NCBI GenBank assembly: GCA_011334435.1
Contig: DTPJ01000670.1
Span: 1 to 9,013 of the forward strand
DNA from: Candidatus Poribacteria bacterium
GTDB lineage: Bacteria > Poribacteria > DTPJ01
DNA length: 9,013 bases
Reading direction: 5' to 3'
Shown here one piece after another: positions 1 to 7,476 of the stretch (within the stretch, counting starts at the first letter, position 1; each line of letters begins with the position of its first letter). A program made the position numbers and the translations under genes. Under the pieces are notes generated by a model that made no database searches, was not told where the DNA came from, and saw nothing but the letters and a program-made list of their open reading frames with translations.

Positions 1-1
1 A

Positions 2-325
2 CATATCCCTTTGGGCAAGGTTGGAAAGGACTTGACGCTCGAACAGGGTTATGAAGCAGCAAGAAATGTTGCTCTATGTCTAATAAGCACATTGAAAGAC
101 GCATTGGGCAATTTAGACAGGGTTAAAAGAATAGTCAAGTTGGTCGGTTTTGTCAACTGTGCGGAAGATTTTAAAGATCAGCCAAAAGTAGTCAATGGTG
201 CATCAGACCTGTTTGTGGAAGTCTTCGGTGATAAAGGCAGACATGCTCGTTCTGCTGTCGGTATGTATCAACTACCCGGGAATATCCCAGTTGAAATTGA
301 AATAATAGCAGAGGTGGAAGATTAA
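2..325 (+). CDS. RidA/YjgF-like family protein, 5' end cut by window edge
   Basis: This is the C-terminal part of a RidA/YjgF/YER057c/UK114-fold protein; members act as imine/enamine deaminases or related small-molecule hydrolases in the cytoplasm, usually as trimers. The frame is open from base 2 and reads HIPLGKVGKDLT, which is the inside of the domain, so the TTG at 11 is not a real start and roughly 40-50 N-terminal residues probably lie upstream. Counting from that TTG as residue 1, the motif HARSAVG carries Arg80 and the C-terminal VEIEIIAEVE carries Glu95. They are 15 residues apart, as are the catalytic Arg105 and Glu120 of E. coli RidA. The internal stretch with LVGFVN, QPKVVNGASDL and VEVFG is typical of the longer 'UK114-like group 1' branch, not of classical RidA, so the exact substrate is unknown. 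It ends one base before the metallophosphoesterase gene and is likely in its operon. The family call is firm; the activity is inferred. Confidence 0.88.
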   Translation, partial: HIPLGKVGKDLTLEQGYEAARNVALCLISTLKDALGNLDRVKRIVKLVGFVNCAEDFKDQPKVVNGASDLFVEVFGDKGRHARSAVGMYQLPGNIPVEIEIIAEVED

Positions 326-326
326 A

Positions 327-1445
327 ATGAAAAAAATTAAGGCGGTAGCACTCTCTGATCTGCATCTTGGCGATACAGAGAGTTTATTATATCAAGACAA
401 TAAAAACAAAGAAAACATTATTGACATAACAACAGACAAAATTTCTCAACTTCCTGATCCCAAAGATGGTGAAAAAGGACAAATAGATGAACTAATACTT
501 ATGGGAGATATAGCTGATCTATCAGAAGCTAAACCTAAAATTGCTTATGATAACCTAAAAGTATTTCTAAATAAACTATTAGACAAGGTTAATATAAGCA
601 AAATCATCTATGTCATAGGAAACCACGATCACCATCTTTGGGTTGAACTCATTGAATATAATCAGAAAAAAAAGTATATGGATTGCGTTAAAACTAACAT
701 CCTTATACACAAAGAAAATGACGATTTCTTCAAGGAACGTTTTGGCAATATTGATGTTGATATGCTCTTCACATATCCTAACTATATAATACAAAGCGAC
801 GACCCTTGTGCTACATTCTTTTTTCATCATGGTCACTTTCTGTCTGAAACCGTCATTGAAGGCATGGTTAATAAGGAAAAGGTGAAAGATTTAGAAGACC
901 TTGAAAACAGGGCAACTCGGGATATGGAATTCGTCTGGTGGAATCTTAAAAAGATCGATCCGATAAAAGAGAGGTTTTATGATCTCATCGTCAGAAAAGC
1001 AGAATATTTTTTCCAAAAAAGAAGCTCAAGGGGAACAACATTTGTAGAGGATTCAAAGCCTATTGCAGATGATTATATGTTAAAAAGCATGGCATGGTAT
1101 CTAAACAAAATTTGTAAGATAAATTTACGTCTCAATGAAGACTTCCATCTGATCTTTGGTCATACACATCAAGGCGGACGTCTACTCAGAGACGACAGAA
1201 CACTGAGAATACAAGGAAGATTTATCACTGTTTGGAACACTGGCGGTTGGATAGTCCCTACTGATCTATGGTCACCAGATGCTTATATTTTCTATATTGA
1301 AGAGAAAAAAGAAAACGGCAAAATAACATTAATCCCTAATGCCTTCAAAATAGTAGCATTCCCAGAGGAAACCAATTATCCTAACGCAGAAGGCGATTAT
1401 GATAGATCTATATTATATAAGTGTCTAAGTAGAATAGGTAAATAA
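327..1445 (+). CDS. Calcineurin-like metallophosphoesterase with large insertion
   Basis: This 372-residue cytoplasmic protein has every metal-binding block of the calcineurin-type phosphoesterase superfamily in order: DLHLG with Asp11/His13, GDIAD at 60-64, GNHDHH at 98-103, HHGH at 167-170 and GHTH at 278-281. It should therefore hold a dinuclear metal centre and cleave a phosphomono- or diester. The substrate cannot be read from the sequence. Between the HHGH and GHTH blocks there are about 108 residues, longer than in compact members such as LpxH (about 240 residues total). This insert is rich in charged and aromatic residues (EFVWWNLKK near 201-209, a basic KRSSRG near 231-236) and probably forms a helical cap. 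LpxH is a weaker alternative, because the order and spacing do not fit and GNHD replaces its GNRD. No signal peptide is seen. The start is set by GAGGTGG at 311-317, with a 9-base spacer, inside the end of the RidA-like gene. The TPR lipoprotein gene follows with no gap. Confidence 0.9.
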   Translation: MKKIKAVALSDLHLGDTESLLYQDNKNKENIIDITTDKISQLPDPKDGEKGQIDELILMGDIADLSEAKPKIAYDNLKVFLNKLLDKVNISKIIYVIGNHDHHLWVELIEYNQKKKYMDCVKTNILIHKENDDFFKERFGNIDVDMLFTYPNYIIQSDDPCATFFFHHGHFLSETVIEGMVNKEKVKDLEDLENRATRDMEFVWWNLKKIDPIKERFYDLIVRKAEYFFQKRSSRGTTFVEDSKPIADDYMLKSMAWYLNKICKINLRLNEDFHLIFGHTHQGGRLLRDDRTLRIQGRFITVWNTGGWIVPTDLWSPDAYIFYIEEKKENGKITLIPNAFKIVAFPEETNYPNAEGDYDRSILYKCLSRIGK

Positions 1446-3083
1446 ATGATTAAAAAAGCATTATTAGCGTTATCAATATGTGTCCTTATTGGCTTGATAG
1501 GCTGTTCTATGCGATCAGAACAGTCGTCAACGCCAATTGATACAAAAATTGATGAAACAAGATTAAAACAACTCGCGGATCAATCTGCGGACTCTCACTA
1601 TGATAAAAGCCTTTCTGAATGGACTCCTCCTCGTAGAAGCATGGATTTACACAGTGCAGTAGAGAAAAAGCAAACTCCAAGCGAAAAAACATTGCTCGGC
1701 AAACAGTTCACGTCAACTCAATCTAAACTTTATGAAGAGGGGCGTTTCCATTTTGAAGAGGGCAATTACAATATGGCGATTGAGAATTGGGAAGAGCTTG
1801 TCCGACTTAAACCTGACTCATCTGCGATGTTCTACAATCTCGGTCTTGCATATTATCAGAAAGGCTTATTAGATAAAGCTGAGGCGTGTTTTAAAAGATC
1901 AATTGAACTTTATCCTAACAACGCAGATGCGCATGTCAACCTTAGCTTAGTCTATTCAGATAAAGGATTGACAGAAAAAGCTATTGAAGAATTGGATACT
2001 GTCATCAGATCAAATCCAGAAAATCCCGATTTAAGAATAAACTTAGCCTCTGCATATTTTTCCGCAGGTATGATTGACACCGCTTTAATAGAATTCCAAA
2101 GAGCAGTTGATGCTGGAAATGTCAGTTGGGATGTCAGAAATATTATGGGTGTTATCTATTATAAAAAAGGCATGATTGATAAAGCCATAGATGAATTTAA
2201 AGAGGCACTGAGGCTAAATCCAAAAGAAGGCAGTATCCATTACAATCTCGGTATAGCATATTCTAAATTAGGTGATATAGATAAAGCATTGGATCATCTT
2301 GAAAAAGCATCTAAATTAAGCCCTACCAACTCAGGTGTCCATTTTAATCTCGGATATATCTATTACAGCAAAGGCATGATAGATGAGGCTATAAAAGAAT
2401 ACAATAATGCGATCATTTTAGCAGGAAAAGACGCGGAAGCACATTATAACCTTGGGATAGCATATCTCCACAAAAATATGTTTGATGAAGCTATAAGGGA
2501 ATTTAAAACATCAATATCATTAAAGCCTACATCGCAAGCATACATAAATTTAGGGCTATGTTACGGCAATAAGAATATGATTGATGATGAAATAAATGCG
2601 TTAAAATCCGCTATTGAAATTGATCCAAAATCATATTTAGCATATTACAATCTTGGTCTTGCGTATTGCGAAAAAAAGGATTTTGGAAATGCTATCGTCC
2701 ATTTGGAAAAAGCGATTGAACTCCGACCAGATAGCGTAGATGCACATAATAATCTTGGCTTTGCTTATGCAGGTATTGGTGAATTTGAAAAAGCTATAGT
2801 TGAATTTAAGCGAACCCTTGAACTAAGACCAAGGCTTGTTGAGGCACTTATAAATCTCGGTTATGCCTATTCAAAGGTCGGTATGAATGAACAAGCGATA
2901 GAAACATTAAAACAAGCCATAACTATAAGCCCATATTCATCTATGGCTCATTATAATTTAGGATCGGTATATGCGGTTATAGGTGATTATACAGAAGCTC
3001 GTAAGGAATTCTTAAAGGTAATTGAGATTGAACCGGGGAATTCTGTCGCGAGGCAAATGCTTGATAAGCTTTCCAACAGGTAA
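1446..3083 (+). CDS. TPR-repeat lipoprotein (about 13 TPR units)
   Basis: This 545-residue exported protein starts with a lipoprotein signal peptide: basic MIKK, a hydrophobic stretch, and the lipobox LIGC at 17-20 with Cys20 as the lipid-modified residue. Ser at +2 would favour the outer membrane under the E. coli Lol rule. Residues 21-92 form a polar, probably flexible linker. From about 93 to 530 there are about 13 consecutive 34-residue tetratricopeptide repeats, beginning near 93, 126, 160, 194, 228, 262, 296, 330, 364, 397, 431, 465 and 499, with repeated signatures such as YNLGLAY, KAIEEF and L.P. Such arrays are protein-interaction scaffolds; no catalytic domain is present. The ATG directly abuts the stop codon of the metallophosphoesterase gene, with only a weak AGGT at 1436-1439, so expression probably depends on translational coupling. 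Its partner is unknown. It could serve cell-envelope assembly or polysaccharide export, but nothing here proves that. Confidence 0.9.
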   Translation: MIKKALLALSICVLIGLIGCSMRSEQSSTPIDTKIDETRLKQLADQSADSHYDKSLSEWTPPRRSMDLHSAVEKKQTPSEKTLLGKQFTSTQSKLYEEGRFHFEEGNYNMAIENWEELVRLKPDSSAMFYNLGLAYYQKGLLDKAEACFKRSIELYPNNADAHVNLSLVYSDKGLTEKAIEELDTVIRSNPENPDLRINLASAYFSAGMIDTALIEFQRAVDAGNVSWDVRNIMGVIYYKKGMIDKAIDEFKEALRLNPKEGSIHYNLGIAYSKLGDIDKALDHLEKASKLSPTNSGVHFNLGYIYYSKGMIDEAIKEYNNAIILAGKDAEAHYNLGIAYLHKNMFDEAIREFKTSISLKPTSQAYINLGLCYGNKNMIDDEINALKSAIEIDPKSYLAYYNLGLAYCEKKDFGNAIVHLEKAIELRPDSVDAHNNLGFAYAGIGEFEKAIVEFKRTLELRPRLVEALINLGYAYSKVGMNEQAIETLKQAITISPYSSMAHYNLGSVYAVIGDYTEARKEFLKVIEIEPGNSVARQMLDKLSNR

Positions 3084-3140
3084 TTTAGGAATTTTTTCTT
3101 TGATAGACTTAAAAAAGGAATTTATTATGAAGAGGCAAAA

Positions 3141-3183
3141 TTGTATTGATTATATAATGATTAAATAAGATATCACAATACAA
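3141..3183 (+). promoter_or_regulatory. Candidate promoter/operator upstream of the glycosidase gene
   Basis: The 151-base spacer between the TPR gene and the glycosidase gene holds a perfect 8-bp inverted repeat, TTGTATTG at 3141-3148 and CAATACAA at 3176-3183. A perfect TATAAT hexamer at 3153-3158 lies between the arms. A direct repeat AAGATAT occurs at 3167-3173 and 3182-3188. No good -35 hexamer is found 16-18 bases upstream of the TATAAT. An activator-dependent or repressor-controlled promoter for the two-gene module is plausible, but the region is AT-rich and chance matches are possible. No other gene or convincing terminator is visible in this spacer. Confidence 0.3.
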
Positions 3184-3234
3184 GATATTAAAAAGGGAAA
3201 TGTCCAATTGAATTAATAGTAACGGAGGGAAAAG

Positions 3235-5109
3235 ATGGATGAAATTAAAATAGAATCTAAATTAGCTAAGCGAAAATTTGTTCCATTACCATTGGGAAGT
3301 ATAAAACCCCGAGGATGGCTATTAAATCAACTCCGTATTCAAGCAAATGGTCTCAGTGGTCATTTGGACGAATTCTGGGCGGATATTGCAAGAAGCGGTT
3401 GGATCGGAGGCGATGCAGAAGGCTGGGAACGAGCCCCTTATTGGTTAGATGGCGTTGTCCCGTTAGCGTTTCTGCTTGATGATGCGAAGCTAAAAGATAA
3501 AGTCCATAAGTGGATGGATTATATATTGACACATCAAAATCCTGATGGTTGGCTTGGTCCAATAAAAGATACACGATATAAAGAATATGATCCATGGCCT
3601 ATTTTTATAATAATGAAGGCAATGACACAATATTACGAGGCAACAAAAGATGAAAGAGTTGTCTCTGCGTTAAGAAAAGTGCTTATTCGCTTAGATAAAC
3701 TGTTGGACGAAAGACCTTTATTTGATTGGGGAAAATCAAGATGGGCAGATGGAGTTCTAAGTGTCCATTGGTTTTATGAACGCACTGGTGAGGAATGGCT
3801 TTTAAACTTAGCGAAAAAATTACATGATCAGGGATACAATTGGAGCGAACATTTTGCAGATTTCAAATATAAAGAAAGGCTTATAAGCGGATTTGATCAA
3901 ACGACACATGTTGTCAACAACGCTATGGCGATCAAGTCACCGGGCGTTTGGTTTCGCCAATCACACAATGAGGCAGATAAAAAATCTGTTTATCAAATCT
4001 TAGAGATGCTTGACAAATATCACGGTCAAGTTACAGGAATATTCACTGGTGATGAGCATTACGCGGGGTTAAACCCATCTCAGGGAACCGAACTTTGTGC
4101 TGTCGTTGAATATATGTTCTCTTTAGAGAACCTCATCAGTTTCTTTGGAGATGTAGCTTTTTCAGATAGGCTTGAGAAAATAACGTTTAACGCTTTGCCC
4201 GCAACATTTAAGCCTGATATGTGGGCGCATCAATATGATCAGCAAGCTAATCAAGTCATCTGCAAGCATTCTGAGGACAAAGTCTATGCTACGAATGGTC
4301 CTGACTCAAATATATTTGGTCTTGAGCCTAATTATGGTTGTTGCACAGCTAATATGCATCAAGGCTTCCCAAAATTTGCATCGCATTTATGGATGAAGTC
4401 AGAGGACGGCGGATTGGCAATTGTCGCTTATGCCCCAAGTGAGGCAAACATTAATCTATCAGGTAGTTCTGTCAAAACTATTTTAGAGACTGATTATCCG
4501 TTTGATGATAAATTGAATTTTACCATAAAGACTGATAAAGCTATAGAATTTCCGTTATATTTGCGTATTCCGAATTGGACGGAAGGTGCAGAGATAAAGA
4601 TCGGTGACGATGTAATTAAAGCAAAATCTGGCACTTTTCATAAGATCGTCCGAGAGTGGTCAGGGACTACATCATTGACAGTTCATCTCCCAATGCGAGT
4701 GATAATAAGCAGACGGTATCATAATAGTGTAGCCATAGAGCGAGGGGCGTTAGTTTATTCGTTGAAAATAGGTGAGGAATGGAAAAAAGTTAAAGGCGAA
4801 GAACCCCATGCAGATTGGGAAGTTTATCCAACGACAGATTGGAATTATGCCCTTGAGATCAACGAAGCAAATCCAGAAGAGTCAATAAAATTTGAATTAA
4901 AAACAGTCAGTGATTGTCCGTTTTCGCCAGAAGGAGCTCCAATTATTGCAAAAGTCAAGGGAAGAAAAGTTCCAGAATGGACGATTGAACATAACGCAGC
5001 AGGACCTTTGCCAGAAAGTCCTGTAAAATCATCTGAATCATTAGAAGAACTAACCTTGATCCCTTATGGATGCACAAATCTACGCGTCACAGAATTCCCA
5101 AAACTATAA
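3235..5109 (+). CDS. GH127-like (DUF1680) glycoside hydrolase, putative beta-L-arabinofuranosidase family
   Basis: This 624-residue protein belongs to the DUF1680/GH127 superfamily, whose characterised member HypBA1 releases beta-L-arabinofuranose with a zinc-bound cysteine nucleophile. An (alpha/alpha) barrel spans about residues 20-400, with early markers PRGWLLNQL (25-33) and RAPYWLDG (66-73). It is followed by beta-sandwich segments ending in the family tail LIPYGCTNLRVTEFP (608-622). The active-site set is complete: Glu274 in FTGDEHYAG is the candidate acid/base, Glu286 and Cys288 in GTELCA are zinc ligands, and Cys369-Cys370 in NYGCCTAN match the nucleophile/ligand pair C417-C418. The C288-to-C369 spacing (81) is close to the 77 of HypBA1. 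There is no signal peptide, so it should act in the cytoplasm on imported oligosaccharides. The start has a strong GGAGGG at 3224-3229. The Gfo-like gene follows after 22 bases. The family is firm; the true sugar specificity is open, because many DUF1680 branches are uncharacterised. Confidence 0.88.
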   Translation: MDEIKIESKLAKRKFVPLPLGSIKPRGWLLNQLRIQANGLSGHLDEFWADIARSGWIGGDAEGWERAPYWLDGVVPLAFLLDDAKLKDKVHKWMDYILTHQNPDGWLGPIKDTRYKEYDPWPIFIIMKAMTQYYEATKDERVVSALRKVLIRLDKLLDERPLFDWGKSRWADGVLSVHWFYERTGEEWLLNLAKKLHDQGYNWSEHFADFKYKERLISGFDQTTHVVNNAMAIKSPGVWFRQSHNEADKKSVYQILEMLDKYHGQVTGIFTGDEHYAGLNPSQGTELCAVVEYMFSLENLISFFGDVAFSDRLEKITFNALPATFKPDMWAHQYDQQANQVICKHSEDKVYATNGPDSNIFGLEPNYGCCTANMHQGFPKFASHLWMKSEDGGLAIVAYAPSEANINLSGSSVKTILETDYPFDDKLNFTIKTDKAIEFPLYLRIPNWTEGAEIKIGDDVIKAKSGTFHKIVREWSGTTSLTVHLPMRVIISRRYHNSVAIERGALVYSLKIGEEWKKVKGEEPHADWEVYPTTDWNYALEINEANPEESIKFELKTVSDCPFSPEGAPIIAKVKGRKVPEWTIEHNAAGPLPESPVKSSESLEELTLIPYGCTNLRVTEFPKL

Positions 5110-5118
5110 TAAATTTTT

Positions 5119-5124
5119 AGGAGG
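5119..5124 (+). promoter_or_regulatory. Ribosome binding site fixing the start of the Gfo-like gene
   Basis: A perfect AGGAGG lies 7 bases before the ATG at 5132, in the 22-base gap after the glycosidase stop codon. The same frame is open back to an ATG at 5066, but that codon lies inside the glycosidase gene. It would add 22 residues (beginning MDAQIYASQN) that do not resemble a Rossmann-fold N-terminus. The protein from 5132 begins MDKLNVAVVGAG, exactly as expected for the family. Confidence 0.9.
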
Positions 5125-5131
5125 AAAGATA

Positions 5132-6190
5132 ATGGATAAATTAAACGTTGCTGTCGTTGGTGCGGGGAGAAGATCAGCAGGGGCTTGGCTTCCAACTATT
5201 GATCTATTAAAAGATCAACTCAACTTAGTTGCGATCTGCAATACAGGCGCACCTCGTGGTGAGGAACAGGCGAATAAATATGGCGTTAAGTGGTATAAAA
5301 ACGTTGAGGAAATGTTAGACAAAGAAAAAATAGATTTCGTTGCGGTTATCATCAATCCTTCACAAAATCATATAGTCTCAAAGGCAGTCCTTGAAAGAGG
5401 GATAAGCGTTATAACAGAAACACCTTTGGCTATAACTGTTGAGGACTGCGACATGTTGATCAATCTTGCAAAGGAGAAAAACGCCTATATAGAAGTTGCA
5501 GAGAACCTCTATCGTATACCATCAGAACGTATCAAACGAGAGCTTATTCTTAACGGCATATTCGGCAAGATATGGCGAGGACATAATAATAGCCTAACAC
5601 ATGACTATCATGCTGTTAGCCTTGTCAGAAGCTATATAGGCTTTGATGTCCCAATAAAACGTGTAATAGGCATTGAAACGAGCTTTCCTGTTGCAAAACA
5701 CGAATATAGGGGAGCTATGGTTGAAAACGAATATACCTGCCATGACGTCTATTTCTTTGAAAATGGAGCTTTAGGATTTTCACATTTTACAAATTTGACA
5801 TGGGGATCGCCATTGCGAGGTATAAGTTCAACAGAATTTTACGGCGAAAAGGGTATGGCTGTCGGTGATAAGATATTCATCTTGTTGGACGAAAAGACGA
5901 AAAAGCAGATAAACATCAATCGTTTAACTTGTAATGTTGACGGTATGGATGTATTAGATAAATTCGTCGCTGATACCGACCCAGAGATAATATGGGATAA
6001 TCCATTTAAGAATTACAAAATAAGCGACGGTCTGATAACTATTGCTTCTGAATTAGCAAGCATTATGAAGTCCGTAAGAGAAGGAGTAGAACCTGAATAT
6101 GGCGCCTATAATGGACGGATTGACAGACAAATTGACCTTGCGGTAAGCGAATCAAATAAAAAAGGGAATATTCCAATAGATATTAGTTAA
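5132..6190 (+). CDS. Gfo/Idh/MocA-family protein with atypical active site
   Basis: This 352-residue cytoplasmic protein has the two-domain fold of sugar oxidoreductases. An N-terminal NAD(P)-binding Rossmann domain (about 1-120) opens with LNVAVVGAGRRSAG, the nucleotide-binding loop being near 10-17. A C-terminal substrate domain (about 125-345) follows. The usual EKP motif reads ETP at 96-98, so the Lys normally aligned with Lys97 of B. subtilis inositol dehydrogenase is Thr. In the second motif, HDYHAVSLVRSYIG (157-170), the conserved His is kept as His160. The residue four before it, normally Asp (Asp172 in IolG), is Thr156. The K/D/H set therefore reads T/T/H. It may use other residues, or do non-classical chemistry such as NAD-dependent glycoside cleavage, known for some members of this superfamily. 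Tight coupling to the GH127-like gene suggests a shared sugar substrate. The fold is firm; the reaction is unknown. Confidence 0.85.
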   Translation: MDKLNVAVVGAGRRSAGAWLPTIDLLKDQLNLVAICNTGAPRGEEQANKYGVKWYKNVEEMLDKEKIDFVAVIINPSQNHIVSKAVLERGISVITETPLAITVEDCDMLINLAKEKNAYIEVAENLYRIPSERIKRELILNGIFGKIWRGHNNSLTHDYHAVSLVRSYIGFDVPIKRVIGIETSFPVAKHEYRGAMVENEYTCHDVYFFENGALGFSHFTNLTWGSPLRGISSTEFYGEKGMAVGDKIFILLDEKTKKQININRLTCNVDGMDVLDKFVADTDPEIIWDNPFKNYKISDGLITIASELASIMKSVREGVEPEYGAYNGRIDRQIDLAVSESNKKGNIPIDIS

Positions 6191-6217
6191 AGTTTGAAAA
6201 TTCAAAATTCGGAGTTT

Positions 6218-7417
6218 CTAATTCTTTAATTTTTTGTGGCTGAGGTAATTTGGGAGATGATATAGACCAATAAAGAATTTTTTAATGCCTCTAAACATGC
6301 GGACAAAATAGTAAAGATAGAATAAGTTTTCGTTCTTTATTTCATATTTTTCTACCATGTATGCCTTGCATGGAAAGATGTTCCTGAAAATTATGAATGC
6401 CCTATTTTTTAATGACGCATTTCTAGGTCCTGATACCTCAGCCATAAGTGCAAAGAAATGCTTAATTGGATTGCTTACGTGATTGAAAACTTTTTCTATG
6501 CTAAGATCGCTTTTATCAGCAGTAAATCTATTGATGATATGATCGGGAATTGAGCCATTAAAACTCTGATTAATTTCACGCAGAATACTATGAATAATCC
6601 CGTCAAATTTAGATTCCGAAGATATTTTTGCGACATAATCCCAATTGATGTCGTCTTGATAGCGTTGAAGAAAATTTGCGACGTCAATGTACCAGATCAG
6701 ATTAGTTTCTAAACCTGTTCTATAATGGTCTTCCAAGTGAATACAGAGATGCAAGAAGAAATCCTCTTTTCCAAGGATAAATGTGTTATTAGAGCAAATC
6801 TTAGCACTTACAGCATTAGCCCATGGATCAAGTTTGGGAAACTCATATAATTTAGGATGTATTTCCATAAGGACTCTACCAGTGACATAACTTATATGTT
6901 TAGAGAATTCCTTATGAAATCCAGAGGTGCTTAGATGTTCCTGATTTTCCCAATTCAATTCCAAGAGAATATCGTTAATCCTTTTAATATCATCGCCTTT
7001 AGCTATTAGGTCAATGTCCTGCATAGGTCTTATGGCAATATTTTCATAGAGCAATTCAGCGAGTGCTGCACCTTTTAGAACAATAACGGGAATTTCCTCA
7101 TCATTTAGCCTTTCTAATAATTTTGCTAACTCTCCGTATATTTTCATATTTTTGGATAGCACTGCAAGATACGATTTTCTTAAAGCTAATTGCGATTCCT
7201 TTGTAAGAAGGTCAATCTTTCTGCTTTGACTGAGACTGTAAAACAGCATTGATGCGACTTTTCTTTCCTTCGCTTTTTCAATCAACTTTTCCCAATCAGA
7301 CGGGGTAATCTGTTCAATATCTGGGATTTCGTCGTCTTTTTTCCCTATTCCTAAATAATAAAGGAGCATCTTTTCTTTTACTATTAATCCATCTTTTTTG
7401 CTTAAAATGTTTTGCAT
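6218..7417 (-). CDS. Nucleotidyltransferase-fold protein (NTP_transf_5 type)
   Basis: This 399-residue protein matches the uncharacterised nucleotidyltransferase group often met in polysaccharide and exosortase-associated regions (Pfam NTP_transf_5, recalled, not searched). The core is the block VLKGAALAELLYENIAIRP (113-131) followed directly by MQDIDLIAK, where Lys115-Gly116 and the Asp134-x-Asp136 pair match the glycine-type loop and metal-binding aspartates of the DNA polymerase beta fold. MEIH at 184-187 supplies a possible third acidic residue (Glu185). The C-terminal half (about 215-399) is helical, with FLHLCIHLEDHYR near 221-233. No signal peptide or clear membrane helix is seen. The ATG at 7417 has only a poor Shine-Dalgarno (AGAGAAA); Met17 is an alternative start. 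It is convergent with the Gfo-like gene (27-base gap) and divergent from the small membrane protein gene. Substrate unknown; a role in surface-glycan modification is inferred from the nearby WecA-like gene. Confidence 0.8.
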   Translation of the reverse strand: MQNILSKKDGLIVKEKMLLYYLGIGKKDDEIPDIEQITPSDWEKLIEKAKERKVASMLFYSLSQSRKIDLLTKESQLALRKSYLAVLSKNMKIYGELAKLLERLNDEEIPVIVLKGAALAELLYENIAIRPMQDIDLIAKGDDIKRINDILLELNWENQEHLSTSGFHKEFSKHISYVTGRVLMEIHPKLYEFPKLDPWANAVSAKICSNNTFILGKEDFFLHLCIHLEDHYRTGLETNLIWYIDVANFLQRYQDDINWDYVAKISSESKFDGIIHSILREINQSFNGSIPDHIINRFTADKSDLSIEKVFNHVSNPIKHFFALMAEVSGPRNASLKNRAFIIFRNIFPCKAYMVEKYEIKNENLFYLYYFVRMFRGIKKFFIGLYHLPNYLSHKKLKN

Positions 7418-7476
7418 AGATAAATTTCTCTAATTTTGTAAAAAAGTATTAAAGTTTTTTCAGTATTATGACGATA

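Noticed and set aside
11..13. TTG as the start codon of the RidA-like gene
   Set aside because: The frame is open upstream to base 2 with residues HIP that fit the domain; the true start is beyond the window.
579..836. 85-residue open frame on the minus strand inside the metallophosphoesterase gene
   Set aside because: It lies wholly within a gene whose metal motifs are intact, has no ribosome binding site and gives a low-complexity hydrophobic product.
1507..1692. 61-residue minus-strand frame opposite the TPR lipoprotein gene
   Set aside because: It is antisense to the lipoprotein N-terminus and linker, with no recognisable domain.
3127..3168. 13-codon open frame in the spacer before the glycosidase gene, considered as a leader peptide
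   Set aside because: There is no Shine-Dalgarno, no run of regulatory codons and no following attenuator hairpin; it also overlaps the TATAAT.
3353..3595. 80-residue minus-strand frame inside the glycosidase gene
   Set aside because: It overlaps a strongly conserved catalytic-domain region on the other strand and has no family features.
6193..6206. TTTGAA/TTCAAA near-palindrome between the convergent Gfo-like and nucleotidyltransferase genes, considered as a bidirectional terminator
   Set aside because: The stem is 6 bp, AT-rich and has a 2-base loop too tight for a stable hairpin; there is no adjoining U-tract.
6496..6687. 63-residue minus-strand frame in another phase of the nucleotidyltransferase gene
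   Set aside because: It overlaps the real gene on the same strand out of phase, with no own ribosome binding site.
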